DNA from: an uncultured bacterium | GTDB taxonomy: Bacteria > Actinomycetota > Coriobacteriia > Coriobacteriales > Eggerthellaceae | Direction of reading: 5' to 3' | DNA length: 60,160 nt | Assembly: GCA_905214325.1 (NCBI GenBank) | Contig: CAJMLT010000004.1 | Location: forward strand, 1-60,160 | Position numbers and translations under genes: made by a program | Part shown: piece after piece, positions 17,130 through 25,902 of the stretch | How positions within the stretch are numbered: position 1 is the first letter of the stretch | How the letters are laid out: each line of letters opens with the position of its first letter | Notes under the pieces: model-generated | Databases searched by the model: none | Seen by the model: only the letters and a program-made list of their open reading frames with translations | Told to the model about the DNA's origin: nothing

Positions 17130-17894
17130 ATGTCGAACAGAAACGTGATTACGGATGACCCATCGGTAGATGTCCCTTCAGTAGAGTTTTGGGACAAGTA
17201 CGAGCTTAATAGACAAACGGCTTACAACAGGAGTCGGGTTGAACACGCGGGCAAATGTGGGTGTTTCTATTGTGGAAGCACGTTCGCCGGATCAGAAGTC
17301 ATCGATTGGCTACGCGAGAACGATGAAGAGGATACAGCCCTCTGCCCATATTGCAAAACAGATGCCATTATTGTCGGAAACGAAAAGTTCCCTTTGTCAA
17401 CGGCACTGCTTTCCATTCTTTATATGAATTGGTTTGAAAGTGAATTCAAGGAACGAAAAGAGGCCGCAACCAGAATACCGATATATGATGATTGCGATGA
17501 TTACAGAAGAAAAGGGATTCCCTTCCTGTATGAAAACGATGAAAACATCAATATCCTAGGTGAAATAAAATTATTCGGCTTGCATTCCGAGGGGGCTGCA
17601 TGGGGCCCGGTCATGGCAGATCAGCCAAATTCTGAATACGCTCTCGAAAATGCCCATCATGATTTTGGGGGAATTGTAGATATCGTTCCGCAACCTCTCG
17701 ATGATGGGTATTTCCTTGCAAGATTCATTACCGAAAATGGAAAGATATATCCTTACGAGCCTTGGTCCGGATCGGAACAGGATCTTTTAGAAGACTTGGT
17801 CGGTCAATATGGCAGCAATCTTAAGGGACTCGTAAAAGATGGCGGCTTTGCGGGAAAGATACAGCTGTTCGTAGAGCGCGACACACGTTGCTGA
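17130..17894 (+). CDS. Zinc-ribbon-containing hypothetical protein
   Basis: The ATG at 17130 lies 2 bp after the upstream stop; two in-frame GTGs at 17118 and 17121 are alternatives. The 254-residue product has CGCFYCGSTF and CPYCKTDAIIV about 40 residues apart, a four-cysteine zinc ribbon seen in uncharacterised cytoplasmic proteins of toxin-immunity neighbourhoods. The C-terminal half is acidic and Tyr/Phe-rich with no membrane segment. It is co-directional and probably co-transcribed with the MGLDATV-type gene. Function is unknown. Codon use is more AT-rich than the flanking core genes, which suggests transfer. Confidence 0.6.
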   Translation: MSNRNVITDDPSVDVPSVEFWDKYELNRQTAYNRSRVEHAGKCGCFYCGSTFAGSEVIDWLRENDEEDTALCPYCKTDAIIVGNEKFPLSTALLSILYMNWFESEFKERKEAATRIPIYDDCDDYRRKGIPFLYENDENINILGEIKLFGLHSEGAAWGPVMADQPNSEYALENAHHDFGGIVDIVPQPLDDGYFLARFITENGKIYPYEPWSGSEQDLLEDLVGQYGSNLKGLVKDGGFAGKIQLFVERDTRC

Positions 17895-17904
17895 TCCATA
17901 AAAT

Positions 17905-18270
17905 ATGCTCAATGCAACATTCGATCCAGCTACGCAGAGCGCCATTAAGGCTTCGCGAATGCAGTTTTTCGAGGATGTTGCTTACACGAATCTCATACTG
18001 GAGATAGAACGGAGAGGCGCGCTTCCGAATGAATTCCCACAATTCATTTCAAAACCCAGCGCGAAGCAGTCGCTAGAGAAATCCAGCGAATCGAAAAGTT
18101 CGCAATATGAAACACGGATATCTCTGAACTTGGGAAGCCACTTACACCCGAAAGCGACGAGCTCGTCATCACTGGACATATAGCCTGGGCTGGAGTCGCG
18201 ATGCACGGCAACCTCCGATCAGATTATTTCCCGAATCATGGCGCCACCTCTTCAAACACCGGGAAACCGT
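17905..18270 (+). pseudogene. Possible degenerate gene remnant
   Basis: A 92-codon frame opens at 17905, and a protein-like segment (TQREAVAREIQRIEKF) appears in a different frame near 18052-18110. A further protein-like stretch (PESDELVITGHIAWAG) follows near 18150-18195. Switching frames like this suggests a frameshifted gene, but I recognise no family and the call is weak. From 18271 to 18486 I see nothing else except the ribosome binding site of the next gene. Confidence 0.25.
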
Positions 18271-18486
18271 GCGCCGCGTTGGCTTCCAAGAACCCTCTCA
18301 GGCAACAAAACCACCGACGAAACCTTCGGGCTAACCGGAAAGCAACCGCCGAGCGGATTCCCCTCCCAAGTTTTGATCACCACAAATGATGGAGGGAGAT
18401 TGTCGATACTTTTAAATCGTCCTGAAATACCGCATGCCGCAAAAGGATTGGCTACAATGGAGAAAATACTCGAAAAGGAGTAGCCC

Positions 18487-19524
18487 ATGTCTCAGAACCC
18501 CGCCATCGAAGAGTTGCGCCCCCGCATCTTCCGCGTGCCCATTCCCCTGCCCGATAATCCACTGCGCTCACTCAATTCCTATTTCATCCTGGGAGAAGAC
18601 AAGACGACCATCATAGACGTGGGCTTCAGCCATCCCGACTGCGAAAAAGCCCTCGACGACGCGCTCAAACAGCTGGGACGCGATTGGGAATCGGTGGAGA
18701 TCGTACTCACGCATTCCCACCCCGATCACACGGGAAACCTCGACCGCATCTGGCGCAGATGGATGCGCATCTACGCGAACATGCACTCCTTCCAGGAAGT
18801 GCAGAATCTCATGAACCTCCAGTCGTCGGTGTTTAATCCTCTCCTGCGCCACCTGATCGACCCGGGAGAATACGACGAGCGCAGCATGCAGAAGCGTGAC
18901 GCGAGCAAATTCCGCGTGTCGGCCGAACTGCTGCCCCTCAAAAACCAGCCCGACCTTTTCTACCTGGGAGACGGCGACATCTACCGCAACGGCGACTATC
19001 GCTTCACGGTCATCACCACGCCCGGGCACGACGATTGGCACATCTGTCTCTACGAACCCAACCTCAAGCTGCTCATCGCCGGCGACCATGTGCTCGAGCG
19101 CATCACGCCCACCATCATGAGCTGGATGACCCCCTACAACGCCTTGCGGGAATTTATGAACAGCTTGGACAAGGTGCGCGATCTGGACGTGGACCTCATC
19201 CTTCCCGGTCACGGCGATCCGTTCACCGGCGTCGCCGAACGGGTTGACTACCTCAAGGCCCATCACAAGGCACGCCTCGAGGAGCTGTATACGCTGGTCG
19301 CCGAAGGGCACACCAGCATCATCGACATAGCCCGCAGCGCGTCATGGAAGCACGACAACTGGGACGGATGGACGATGGACCAGAAATTCTATTCGCTCGG
19401 TGAAACCTTCGCCCACCTGATCTATCTGGTCAACGACGGGCGCATCACCCTTACCATCACGCAGAACAAACGTCGCTTCTACGTTGCCGACCAATGGGAG
19501 GTTCGGCAGAAGGGAGCCGAATAG
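18487..19524 (+). CDS. MBL-fold metallo-hydrolase
   Basis: A 345-residue protein with the metallo-beta-lactamase signature THSHPDHTG (H76, H78, D80, H81), TTPGHDDWH and a later LIAGDHVL metal-ligand region. It ends in a winged-helix-like C-terminal domain of about 80 residues, typical of the hydroxyacylglutathione hydrolase/LACTB2-like branch. It probably hydrolyses a thioester, lactone or phosphoester using two metal ions; the substrate cannot be told. AAAGGAG lies seven bases before the ATG. It is a single gene, ending at a hairpin terminator facing the convergent membrane-protein gene. From here on the base and codon usage looks like core chromosome. Confidence 0.85.
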   Translation: MSQNPAIEELRPRIFRVPIPLPDNPLRSLNSYFILGEDKTTIIDVGFSHPDCEKALDDALKQLGRDWESVEIVLTHSHPDHTGNLDRIWRRWMRIYANMHSFQEVQNLMNLQSSVFNPLLRHLIDPGEYDERSMQKRDASKFRVSAELLPLKNQPDLFYLGDGDIYRNGDYRFTVITTPGHDDWHICLYEPNLKLLIAGDHVLERITPTIMSWMTPYNALREFMNSLDKVRDLDVDLILPGHGDPFTGVAERVDYLKAHHKARLEELYTLVAEGHTSIIDIARSASWKHDNWDGWTMDQKFYSLGETFAHLIYLVNDGRITLTITQNKRRFYVADQWEVRQKGAE

Positions 19525-19591
19525 GAGCTGCGGGTTTCGACGGCGAAATCGGATGCCCGCGAAGCGGGTGCCAACTCAAAAGTGCAACCTA

Positions 19592-19620
19592 CTTCGGTGC
19601 CCTCGGGCGCCGAAGCTCTT
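19592..19620 (+). terminator. Hairpin terminator between convergent genes
   Basis: Arms 19592-19601 and 19606-19615 (CTTCGGTGCC and its near complement, one G-T pair) with a CTCG loop are followed by CTCTTT. It lies between the MBL gene and the convergent minus-strand gene, and may serve the former. Confidence 0.55.
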
Positions 19621-20519
19621 TAAGCAGCGGCACGTGCAGCGTTTGCAACATCACCGGACGGCTGCCCCGATCCCGACGACGACCCATCCGAACCGGCTCC
19701 GGAATCGGCGTTCGATCCGGTGTCGGAGCCGGAATTGGAGCCGGTACCGGAACTCGAGTCCCCGACACCTTGTCCGCCACCATCAACGGCGGAATCGGAA
19801 CCGGTACCCGCACCGGATCCCGAGCTTGAATCGGAGCCCGAAGCGTTCCCTTCCTGAACCCCCGACGGAGCAGATCCCTGCGTATCGGCATCCACCACAG
19901 CGTCTTGAGAAGACGAATCGTCGATCGTCGCCGGCGCAGACGTGGACCCACCTTCCCGATGCTGAACCGTTTCAACCGTGGAAGTGGCCACGGGTTTTTC
20001 GCCGATGCCCTCCCCCGCGGTAACCATATCGATAACGACGGCGGAGATCGCGATGGCAACAAGTGCCGAAGCAACCGCTATCAACACGGCGCGCTTCTGC
20101 ACCGTTGCCTTACGGGCTCGTTCGAAGCGCGCACGGGCAAGAGTCGATTCAGCGTCACCACAGGAGGTTGCGTCGGGAGCGCCACCGAGGGTCGAAGGAT
20201 CACCGGAAGCGGAGGCGGAGGCGCGAAGCCTGTCGGCCATCTTGTCGGCCGAGGCCGACAGCATCTTCTTGTAGAGCTGCGAGGAGATGGTAGCCACCAC
20301 AGAGCCGACGGCGACACCGATCACCGACCCGGCGATCCCTATCTGCGAGGAGAGCAACATGGAGGTGACCGCGGCTAAGGCGCCGGCGATAATCTGGGAA
20401 ACCGAAAGGTCATCGAACAACGACCCCTTCTTCTCCTTCGCCTCTTTCGTTTCCCGTTGTGTTTCCATCGCAAGCGTTTTCCTCATTGCCAACGCTGCCG
20501 TCGATTCGGATGAAAGCAT
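19620..20519 (-). CDS. Membrane protein with Ser/Gly/Asp low-complexity tail
   Basis: AAGGGGAT precedes the ATG at 20519. The 299-residue protein has a polar N-terminus, a long hydrophobic segment (about 43-85, with IAGALAAV and VIGVAVGSVVA) that may cross the membrane twice, and another helix at about 145-170 (AVLIAVASALVAIAISAVV). The last 110 residues are a Gly/Ser/Asp-rich low-complexity tail, probably exposed outside the cell. I recognise no enzymatic motif. It stands alone, convergent with the MBL gene and divergent from the radical-SAM gene. Confidence 0.65.
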   Translation of the reverse strand: MLSSESTAALAMRKTLAMETQRETKEAKEKKGSLFDDLSVSQIIAGALAAVTSMLLSSQIGIAGSVIGVAVGSVVATISSQLYKKMLSASADKMADRLRASASASGDPSTLGGAPDATSCGDAESTLARARFERARKATVQKRAVLIAVASALVAIAISAVVIDMVTAGEGIGEKPVATSTVETVQHREGGSTSAPATIDDSSSQDAVVDADTQGSAPSGVQEGNASGSDSSSGSGAGTGSDSAVDGGGQGVGDSSSGTGSNSGSDTGSNADSGAGSDGSSSGSGQPSGDVANAARAAA

Positions 20520-20752
20520 CGGATCCCCTTTCTCTTATCTCTTCCAGCCTAGCGAGGGAGCAGCCTCGTCGGGAAGCTTTCATCACCTTTTCACGCATTC
20601 TTGACGCTTCCTTGAAAAAGACTCCACGCAATGAGCGCAACCTCCCCTCCCAAGCACCACGGGATGCCGCGCGATGCGCATGAAGGAGACATCGAAATGA
20701 CAAAGGGCGACGAAGTGAAAGTGCTGACGACGAAAAGGAGCGCGGACAACCC

Positions 20753-20780
20753 TTGACTTCGTACAAATGTTCGCTAATAA
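20753..20780 (+). promoter_or_regulatory. Sigma-70-type promoter of the radical-SAM operon
   Basis: TTGACT (20753-20758) and TAATAA (20775-20780) are separated by 16 bp, 31 bp before the start codon. A LexA-like box occupies the spacer. Confidence 0.6.
20760..20773. promoter_or_regulatory. Near-consensus LexA/DinR (SOS) box
   Basis: CGTACAAATGTTCG differs by one base from the Gram-positive SOS box CGAAC-N4-GTTCG. It fills the spacer between the -35 and -10 elements, where bound LexA would block RNA polymerase. The downstream pair belongs to a putative DNA repair/modification family, so SOS control is plausible. Confidence 0.6.
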
Positions 20781-20811
20781 TAGGTGACATGAAGATCGAA
20801 CGGATGTACGT

Positions 20812-22239
20812 ATGGACTTGGCTGACAAACTGGAAATACTCGCCGATGCCGCGAAATACGACGTTGCCTGCACCTCATCAGGCATAGACCGCAACGCACA
20901 GAAGGGCAAGTTGGGCAACACGATTGCAGCAGGGATATGCCACAGCTTCTCAGCCGATGGGCGCTGTATCACCCTTCTCAAGGTACTCATGACCAACGTC
21001 TGCATCTACAACTGCGCCTATTGCGTCAATCGAGTGAGCAACGAAGTGCCCCGTGCGGCCTTCAAGCCGCGCGAGCTGGCCGATCTCACTCTGTCGTTTT
21101 ACCGCCGCAATTACATAGAAGGCCTTTTCCTCAGCTCGGGAGTCATAGGTAGCCCCGACTACACCACCGAACTCATGATAGAAACACTATCCATCCTACG
21201 TGGTGAGTACCGCTTCCGTGGATATATCCATGCCAAAGCCGTACCCGGAACCTCGCCCGACCTCATAGCCCAACTCGGTCATCTCGCCGATCGCATGAGC
21301 GTCAACATGGAATTACCTTCGCAGAAAAGCCTCTCCCTTCTGGCTCCCGAAAAAACCAAACAGCACATCTTGGCCCCTATGGCGCAAATACGAAACGACA
21401 TCGCCGAAGACAAAGACACGCGGGCGCTTATGCGCAGGGAAACAACCTATATGGCACAAACAAGACCCGTGAAGAAGGAGCGCGCCTTCGTTCCGGCCGG
21501 TCAATCGACCCAGATGATCATAGGAGCTACCCCGGAAAGTGATTTTCAGATCCTCAATCTATCCGCCGCTCTATACCGCACCTTTTCGCTCAAGCGGGTT
21601 TTTTTCAGCGCATACCTTCCGGTCAACGACGACAACCGCCTTCCAGCCAGCGATGGCATACAGCTCAATCGCGAACATCGTCTTTATCAAGCCGACTGGC
21701 TTTTGCGTTTCTACCGTTTCGACGTGACGGAAATCATCGATGAGGACAATCCGTTCCTCGACCCCGAAGTCGATCCGAAAGCGAATTGGGCCCTCAACCA
21801 CCTTGAGTTTTTCCCCGTTGAAGTAAACACCGCTCCCCTTGAAGACCTTCTGCGTGTACCCGGCATCGGGGTCCGTGGCTCCCGGTCGATCATGCGGGCC
21901 CGCAAGACCACAACACTGCGCGAACAGGAATTGCGCAAACTGGGCATCGCTTATAAAAGGGCACGCTTCTTCATTACCTGCAACGGATCGTACGGGGGCT
22001 TCGATGTCGATTTTTCCCGTGAGACCTTACGCAGCCATCTTGCCGCCCCCATAGCAGGTGGACGGCATGGAAGACGGGCGGACAAGATCCACCCCCGACA
22101 GATGAGTCTTTTCGAAACAACAACCCCCCTTCGGCAAAATCGCATGCAACCGGCAATGCAGCACGGGCTAACGCAAGGCACCACCACCCCAGCCGACGGC
22201 TCCTTCGGCTGGCAGCACGCACTTGAAGAGGCGGGATGA
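20812..22239 (+). CDS. Putative DNA modification/repair radical SAM protein (TIGR03916 family)
   Basis: A 475-residue protein with the radical-SAM cluster motif C64-x3-C68-x2-C71 (CIYNCAYC) early in the protein. Family landmarks include SFSADGRCITLLKVL before the motif, FLSSGVIGSPDYT, GYIHAKAVPG and MSVNMELPS. Near the C-terminus VPGIGVRGSRSI is a helix-hairpin-helix DNA-binding motif (about 350-362). The family is proposed to act on DNA together with its partner TIGR03915 protein, which is the next gene and overlaps by 4 bp. The enzyme would bind a 4Fe-4S cluster and S-adenosylmethionine; the reaction is unknown. Expression is probably under SOS control through the box in its promoter. Confidence 0.9.
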   Translation: MDLADKLEILADAAKYDVACTSSGIDRNAQKGKLGNTIAAGICHSFSADGRCITLLKVLMTNVCIYNCAYCVNRVSNEVPRAAFKPRELADLTLSFYRRNYIEGLFLSSGVIGSPDYTTELMIETLSILRGEYRFRGYIHAKAVPGTSPDLIAQLGHLADRMSVNMELPSQKSLSLLAPEKTKQHILAPMAQIRNDIAEDKDTRALMRRETTYMAQTRPVKKERAFVPAGQSTQMIIGATPESDFQILNLSAALYRTFSLKRVFFSAYLPVNDDNRLPASDGIQLNREHRLYQADWLLRFYRFDVTEIIDEDNPFLDPEVDPKANWALNHLEFFPVEVNTAPLEDLLRVPGIGVRGSRSIMRARKTTTLREQELRKLGIAYKRARFFITCNGSYGGFDVDFSRETLRSHLAAPIAGGRHGRRADKIHPRQMSLFETTTPLRQNRMQPAMQHGLTQGTTTPADGSFGWQHALEEAG

Positions 22240-23096
22240 ATATGAACGAACGATTCCCCTCAGGTAACCTTGCTCCATCGGGCGACACCGCGAAAAACAC
22301 CCTCAACTCCATCGCCTACACCTACGATGGCAGCCTAGAAGGGTTGCTCAGCGCCGTCTTCGAAAGCTACGTGCGACGGGAAGTCCCCTCCGATATCGCC
22401 CCCTCATCGCGCCTACAACCCCGCTTGGGTCAACGCGTCCTTTTCGTGGAGACGGACATCAACAAAGCGCTTCGGGTGAGACAGGGTGTATGCCGCTACA
22501 GCGACGAAGAAACGTTCGACGACCTCAGAACGGCATCCGTATCCGACGACCCCCATACCGGTACGATCGTCTACGCCTTCATCAGACACGTCATGAACGA
22601 AGGACCGAAGCAGGGACGTTTTCGGCCCTTATCCGACATACTACATCCCGCCGTCGAGCCCTTACTCGCTCTGCGTAAATCCGTCCTCAACGAGCGACAT
22701 CGCATGATACAGTTCATGCGATTCGAACATCTCGAAGGAGGGCTATGGTTTGCACGGTGCAACCCGCAGGCATCGGTGGTTCCCCTTCTCATGGACTGGT
22801 TCTCCGCACGATTCAATACCCAGCCCTTCATCATCTACGACGAAGAGCATGACCTCGCCGGCGTCTATGAGGGGACGGGCTGGCACCTCGTACGCAGTGA
22901 CATCATCGATATACCCGAACGAACCGCCGATGAAATTTCGATGCAACGGGCTTGGAAACGTTTTTACAAAACGGTGGCGGTCGAATCCCGCTATAACCCC
23001 GAGCTGCGAAGGTCCTTCATGCCCAAACGCCTTTGGAAGAACATTACCGAAATGCGGGAGGATCTTCCCACTGACGGCCTCCTGTCACCACGGTAG
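22236..23096 (+). CDS. TIGR03915 family putative DNA repair protein
   Basis: A 286-residue protein beginning at an ATG overlapping the upstream stop (ATGA; an ATG at 22242 is also possible). The opening YTYDGSLEGLLSAVFESY is the hallmark of TIGR03915 proteins, which always partner the TIGR03916 radical-SAM enzyme and carry a DUF4130-type fold. Later landmarks are RHRMIQFMRFEHLEGGLWFA and ARFNTQPFIIYDEEHDLAGVY. It is thought to help the radical-SAM enzyme in DNA repair or modification, possibly through DNA or substrate recognition. Both genes form one operon; the terminator at 23159-23186 follows within 65 bp but is oriented mainly for the opposite strand. Confidence 0.9.
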   Translation: MNMNERFPSGNLAPSGDTAKNTLNSIAYTYDGSLEGLLSAVFESYVRREVPSDIAPSSRLQPRLGQRVLFVETDINKALRVRQGVCRYSDEETFDDLRTASVSDDPHTGTIVYAFIRHVMNEGPKQGRFRPLSDILHPAVEPLLALRKSVLNERHRMIQFMRFEHLEGGLWFARCNPQASVVPLLMDWFSARFNTQPFIIYDEEHDLAGVYEGTGWHLVRSDIIDIPERTADEISMQRAWKRFYKTVAVESRYNPELRRSFMPKRLWKNITEMREDLPTDGLLSPR

Positions 23097-23153
23097 ACAA
23101 GAACCATCGGATGGGGTTGGCATCAGGCAGCAAATCGCACTCGACACCCAACT

Positions 23154-23186
23154 AAAAAGGTCACCCCGCCCGCAGACGGAGTGACC
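23154..23186 (-). terminator. Rho-independent terminator, minus strand
   Basis: On the minus strand GGTCACTCCG (23186-23177) pairs with CGGGGTGACC (23168-23159) with one G-T pair, then a T-run (23158-23154). It would end transcription from the 23864-23292 gene and may also help end the radical-SAM operon from the other side. Confidence 0.75.
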
Positions 23187-23291
23187 CTATTGTCTTACCC
23201 GTTCATCCCGTATAAGAGATGCCCCTCATGTATCCGAAACGAATCCCCCGTGCTCACCGCACGGGATCGTACATTGCGGAAACTTCCAACC

Positions 23292-23864
23292 CTACTGCAC
23301 CGGCGGCGTAGGAGGTGTCGGAGGCATCTGGTTGTTGGAATAGGAGGAAGATCCCTGATTGCCCGGAACGCCCGGATCGGCATAGGAACCGGGATAACCG
23401 GCAGGCACATAAGCAGGTGCCACAGGACCCCGCTTAACCCTGTTGATATACACCGCCGAAACAACAAACAGAACGCAGGAAATGATGCTACCGAACAGGA
23501 AGCTGATGATAGCGGCGATGATAGCCCACACGAATGCGGCGCCCAGCTTCTCGGGCTTGTCGGCATTGCGAAGAGCGAGGATGGAGGCGATCAGCGCCAC
23601 GATCTTGGCAATGAGGACGAGACCACCCACTACACCACCGAAAGCAGCAAGGAATATCGCAACCACGGAAGGATCGATTTCCTCAGCACCGTTCGTATAC
23701 AGATTGACATCGGCATTAAGCGAACGTGCCACGCTTGGATCGGAAACGGCCGCACCACCGAGGGCTGCCGTGAAAATGATGATCAACGCTCCCACTATAC
23801 CGAGAATGGTTATGATGAGCGTCGCTATATTCAGCCCCTTAACCACACGTGAATCAGAATTCAT
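23292..23864 (-). CDS. Multi-pass membrane protein with Pro/Gly/Tyr-rich tail
   Basis: AAGGGAG lies upstream of the ATG at 23864. The 190-residue protein has an N-terminal helix (about 12-35), two further hydrophobic segments (about 66-95 and 108-140) and a cytoplasmic or surface tail rich in Pro, Gly, Tyr and Ser (from about 147 on). This resembles small DUF4064-like or tetraspan membrane proteins of Gram-positive bacteria with proline-rich C-termini. I see no catalytic motif, and function is unknown. It is monocistronic with its own terminator. Confidence 0.65.
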   Translation of the reverse strand: MNSDSRVVKGLNIATLIITILGIVGALIIIFTAALGGAAVSDPSVARSLNADVNLYTNGAEEIDPSVVAIFLAAFGGVVGGLVLIAKIVALIASILALRNADKPEKLGAAFVWAIIAAIISFLFGSIISCVLFVVSAVYINRVKRGPVAPAYVPAGYPGSYADPGVPGNQGSSSYSNNQMPPTPPTPPVQ

Positions 23865-24220
23865 AGTAGGTCTCCCTTCTTAAGCACCTATCGTACTTAA
23901 TAAGTTTAACCGAAAGATCTCCCTCTTTTCCCTCATAAACAAGTGTTTTACCATTCGTTACCTTGAGTTTACCTTCCTCTCCCCCAACGCCTCTCCCGAA
24001 AATCAGCGCACCCACCCTCATCGCCATTACGGCAAAGGGAAGCCCGCAAGCACTCCGACGAAAGCGGTCAGACCGAAGTGACCACGTGCCGCGCCACAAC
24101 GAAAAGAGGCTCTCAAGCACTCTTTCTTTCGAAAAGCGAACCTAGGCACAAAAGCGGGGGGAAATCGAGTCTTATCTTATGTCGGTCAAAGGCGTATATA
24201 ACCTATGAGAGGTGATGCGT
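23865..24220. other. Intergenic region without a recognised gene
   Basis: This divergent region holds the ribosome binding sites of the flanking genes and AT-rich promoter-like sequence (TATATAAC near 24195). I see no repeat or RNA element. Confidence 0.4.
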
Positions 24221-24886
24221 ATGAGCCAAGCACTATCGATTTCCCTTCCCCTTCTTACCCGGAAAAGCGTCCATGACGAGCTGGCGGCCTGTAACGAAGC
24301 AGGCAGCCGTCACGGTATCGTTCTCACCGAAGAACAGATGGCGGATCTCATTCGAAACCGCAACGAAGCACTCAAGGCAACGGGGCGGGTGGAGTTCGGT
24401 CCGGGCATAACCCCTCTCCTCATCGAATCCTTCGGAGATTCACCCCATATCCAAAACGACACCATCGAACGAAGCTTGGAAGAGCTGCAGGATATCTTCT
24501 ACCACCGTAAATCGGATGCCGATGAAACAGAGGGAATAAGTGACGAAGACCTTGCCCGGGCACTGCGCATCGCCTTCGACGAAACAGCGCAGGGCAGCAC
24601 CGCCCTTCTCGAAGAGGTAACCATCGAAGCCCTGCAACGTATCGTCGATCGAAGCACGGCGGGCGACGATGACCAAGCAACCGATTGCGGATTGGAAGAG
24701 GAGCATCATGACGAAGCAACAACACGACACCAATCCTCACGGGACGCATTGGACCGCGTCTACGAAGCAGCACGACGCGAACGACCGGATAACGCCTACG
24801 CCCGATCCTTCTACGAAGACCACGACGAACTTCAGCGATCGGAATATGACATCGATGGACGCATCGGAGGATCTCGCCTGCTCTGA
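24221..24886 (+). CDS. DUF6323 family protein
   Basis: I chose the ATG at 24221, six bases after AGAGGTG, over an upstream GTG at 24212. The first 150 residues match DUF6323: LLTRKSVHDELAACNEAG, GIVLTEEQMADLI, GRVEFGPGITPLLIESFGDS, then an acidic part and AFDETAQGSTALLEEV. After that comes an extra basic/acidic tail of about 60 residues that overlaps the next gene out of frame. DUF6323 genes usually sit directly upstream of DUF6179, as here; both are of unknown function, found mainly in anaerobic Gram-positives. The tail is longer than the usual family length. Confidence 0.8.
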   Translation: MSQALSISLPLLTRKSVHDELAACNEAGSRHGIVLTEEQMADLIRNRNEALKATGRVEFGPGITPLLIESFGDSPHIQNDTIERSLEELQDIFYHRKSDADETEGISDEDLARALRIAFDETAQGSTALLEEVTIEALQRIVDRSTAGDDDQATDCGLEEEHHDEATTRHQSSRDALDRVYEAARRERPDNAYARSFYEDHDELQRSEYDIDGRIGGSRLL

Positions 24887-25754
24887 AGACCTTCTCGATC
24901 TGTCCTTCGAAGAACAGACGGAGCTCCAGTGCCAATTAGGAGGGGCTTTCACCTCTCTTGCCTTTCTCTACACCATGGGCGAAAGCACGTCGCTGCCGGA
25001 ATATACCGCCCATCGTCTTCTTGAGTCGATCTGCTTCGTGCTGAAGCTGGATCCCCGCGATCCCGATCCCCTCATCGCCCGAAAAATCTTAGCTCAGTCA
25101 GCGGAGACGGCCTTCGCTGTCGGCATCGAAGGCCTAGAAGAACAGGCGCGCCACTTCGATGCCCTATGGAAGAACGTCGTACTCACCACGCCCCTCCTCA
25201 AAAGTCGCGCTCTGAAAGATACGCTGGAAAGTCTACGGGGATTCCGCACACGCTATACACCACGATTCTTCGCACAGGATATTCCCGCCGATATAGACTA
25301 CCCCTTGAGCATTCCCGTACCCGAAAACATCCAAGGCATCACCTACGCATGCGCCTATCTCGAAGAACTCCTGCGGGAAAACAGCTTCCTTCGTCTTTTC
25401 GACGTGAACGCCTGCAAGAAGGTTCTTCGAAGTATCCATCCCGATTACGAACAACTGATACTCAATCTGTTCGAACCGATAGCGGCGTGCGCATTGGGAT
25501 GCACGATTGCGGACAAGGATCCCCGTTGCCTGAACCTGGAACAAGACGACTACGAAACGATTTTTACATCCTGCTCCGCTCTTTCGGAAAGATGCCTGCA
25601 TCAGCACCTCGAATCAAGCGCCCGCAAACTAAGTGAAGCCTTGGAAGCGGATACGGAAACGGAGACCCTTCTCATTCACCTTGCCTCGTCTCTTCAACCG
25701 CGACTCGAAATAGCTCTTTCGGCAGGTGATATACGTGGGGTGTTCCCCTGCTGA
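24708..25754 (+). CDS. DUF6179 family protein
   Basis: The family-like part starts near residue 60 (LSFEEQTELQCQLGGAF, then GESTSLPEYTAHRLLESICF) and ends near the C-terminus; the centre has DIPADIDYPLSIPV and FLRLFDVNACKKVL. I chose the ATG at 24708 because GAAGAGGAG lies just before it, giving 348 residues and a low-complexity Thr/Asp-rich leader. This makes a 179-bp out-of-frame overlap with the DUF6323 gene. The ATG at 24846 would give a more usual length, but has a weak ribosome site. DUF6179 proteins are helical, soluble and uncharacterised, and pair with DUF6323. Confidence 0.8.
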   Translation: MTKQQHDTNPHGTHWTASTKQHDANDRITPTPDPSTKTTTNFSDRNMTSMDASEDLACSEDLLDLSFEEQTELQCQLGGAFTSLAFLYTMGESTSLPEYTAHRLLESICFVLKLDPRDPDPLIARKILAQSAETAFAVGIEGLEEQARHFDALWKNVVLTTPLLKSRALKDTLESLRGFRTRYTPRFFAQDIPADIDYPLSIPVPENIQGITYACAYLEELLRENSFLRLFDVNACKKVLRSIHPDYEQLILNLFEPIAACALGCTIADKDPRCLNLEQDDYETIFTSCSALSERCLHQHLESSARKLSEALEADTETETLLIHLASSLQPRLEIALSAGDIRGVFPC

Positions 25755-25902
25755 AGGCAGCCGATACTCGGGGATATTTCTCCACCGATCGTTGCCGGCA
25801 TAAACCGAAGAGGATCTTTGGGATCTTGAGCCTCTTCTCTACGGAGCGTCGATTGAACATACCGACAAGCACCACTATTCTTGAAAAAACCGAGGAGGAT
25901 CC

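Noticed and set aside
18252..18488. 78-codon minus-strand frame upstream of the MBL gene
   Set aside because: No ribosome site, no family, and it is opposite the leader of a well-supported gene.
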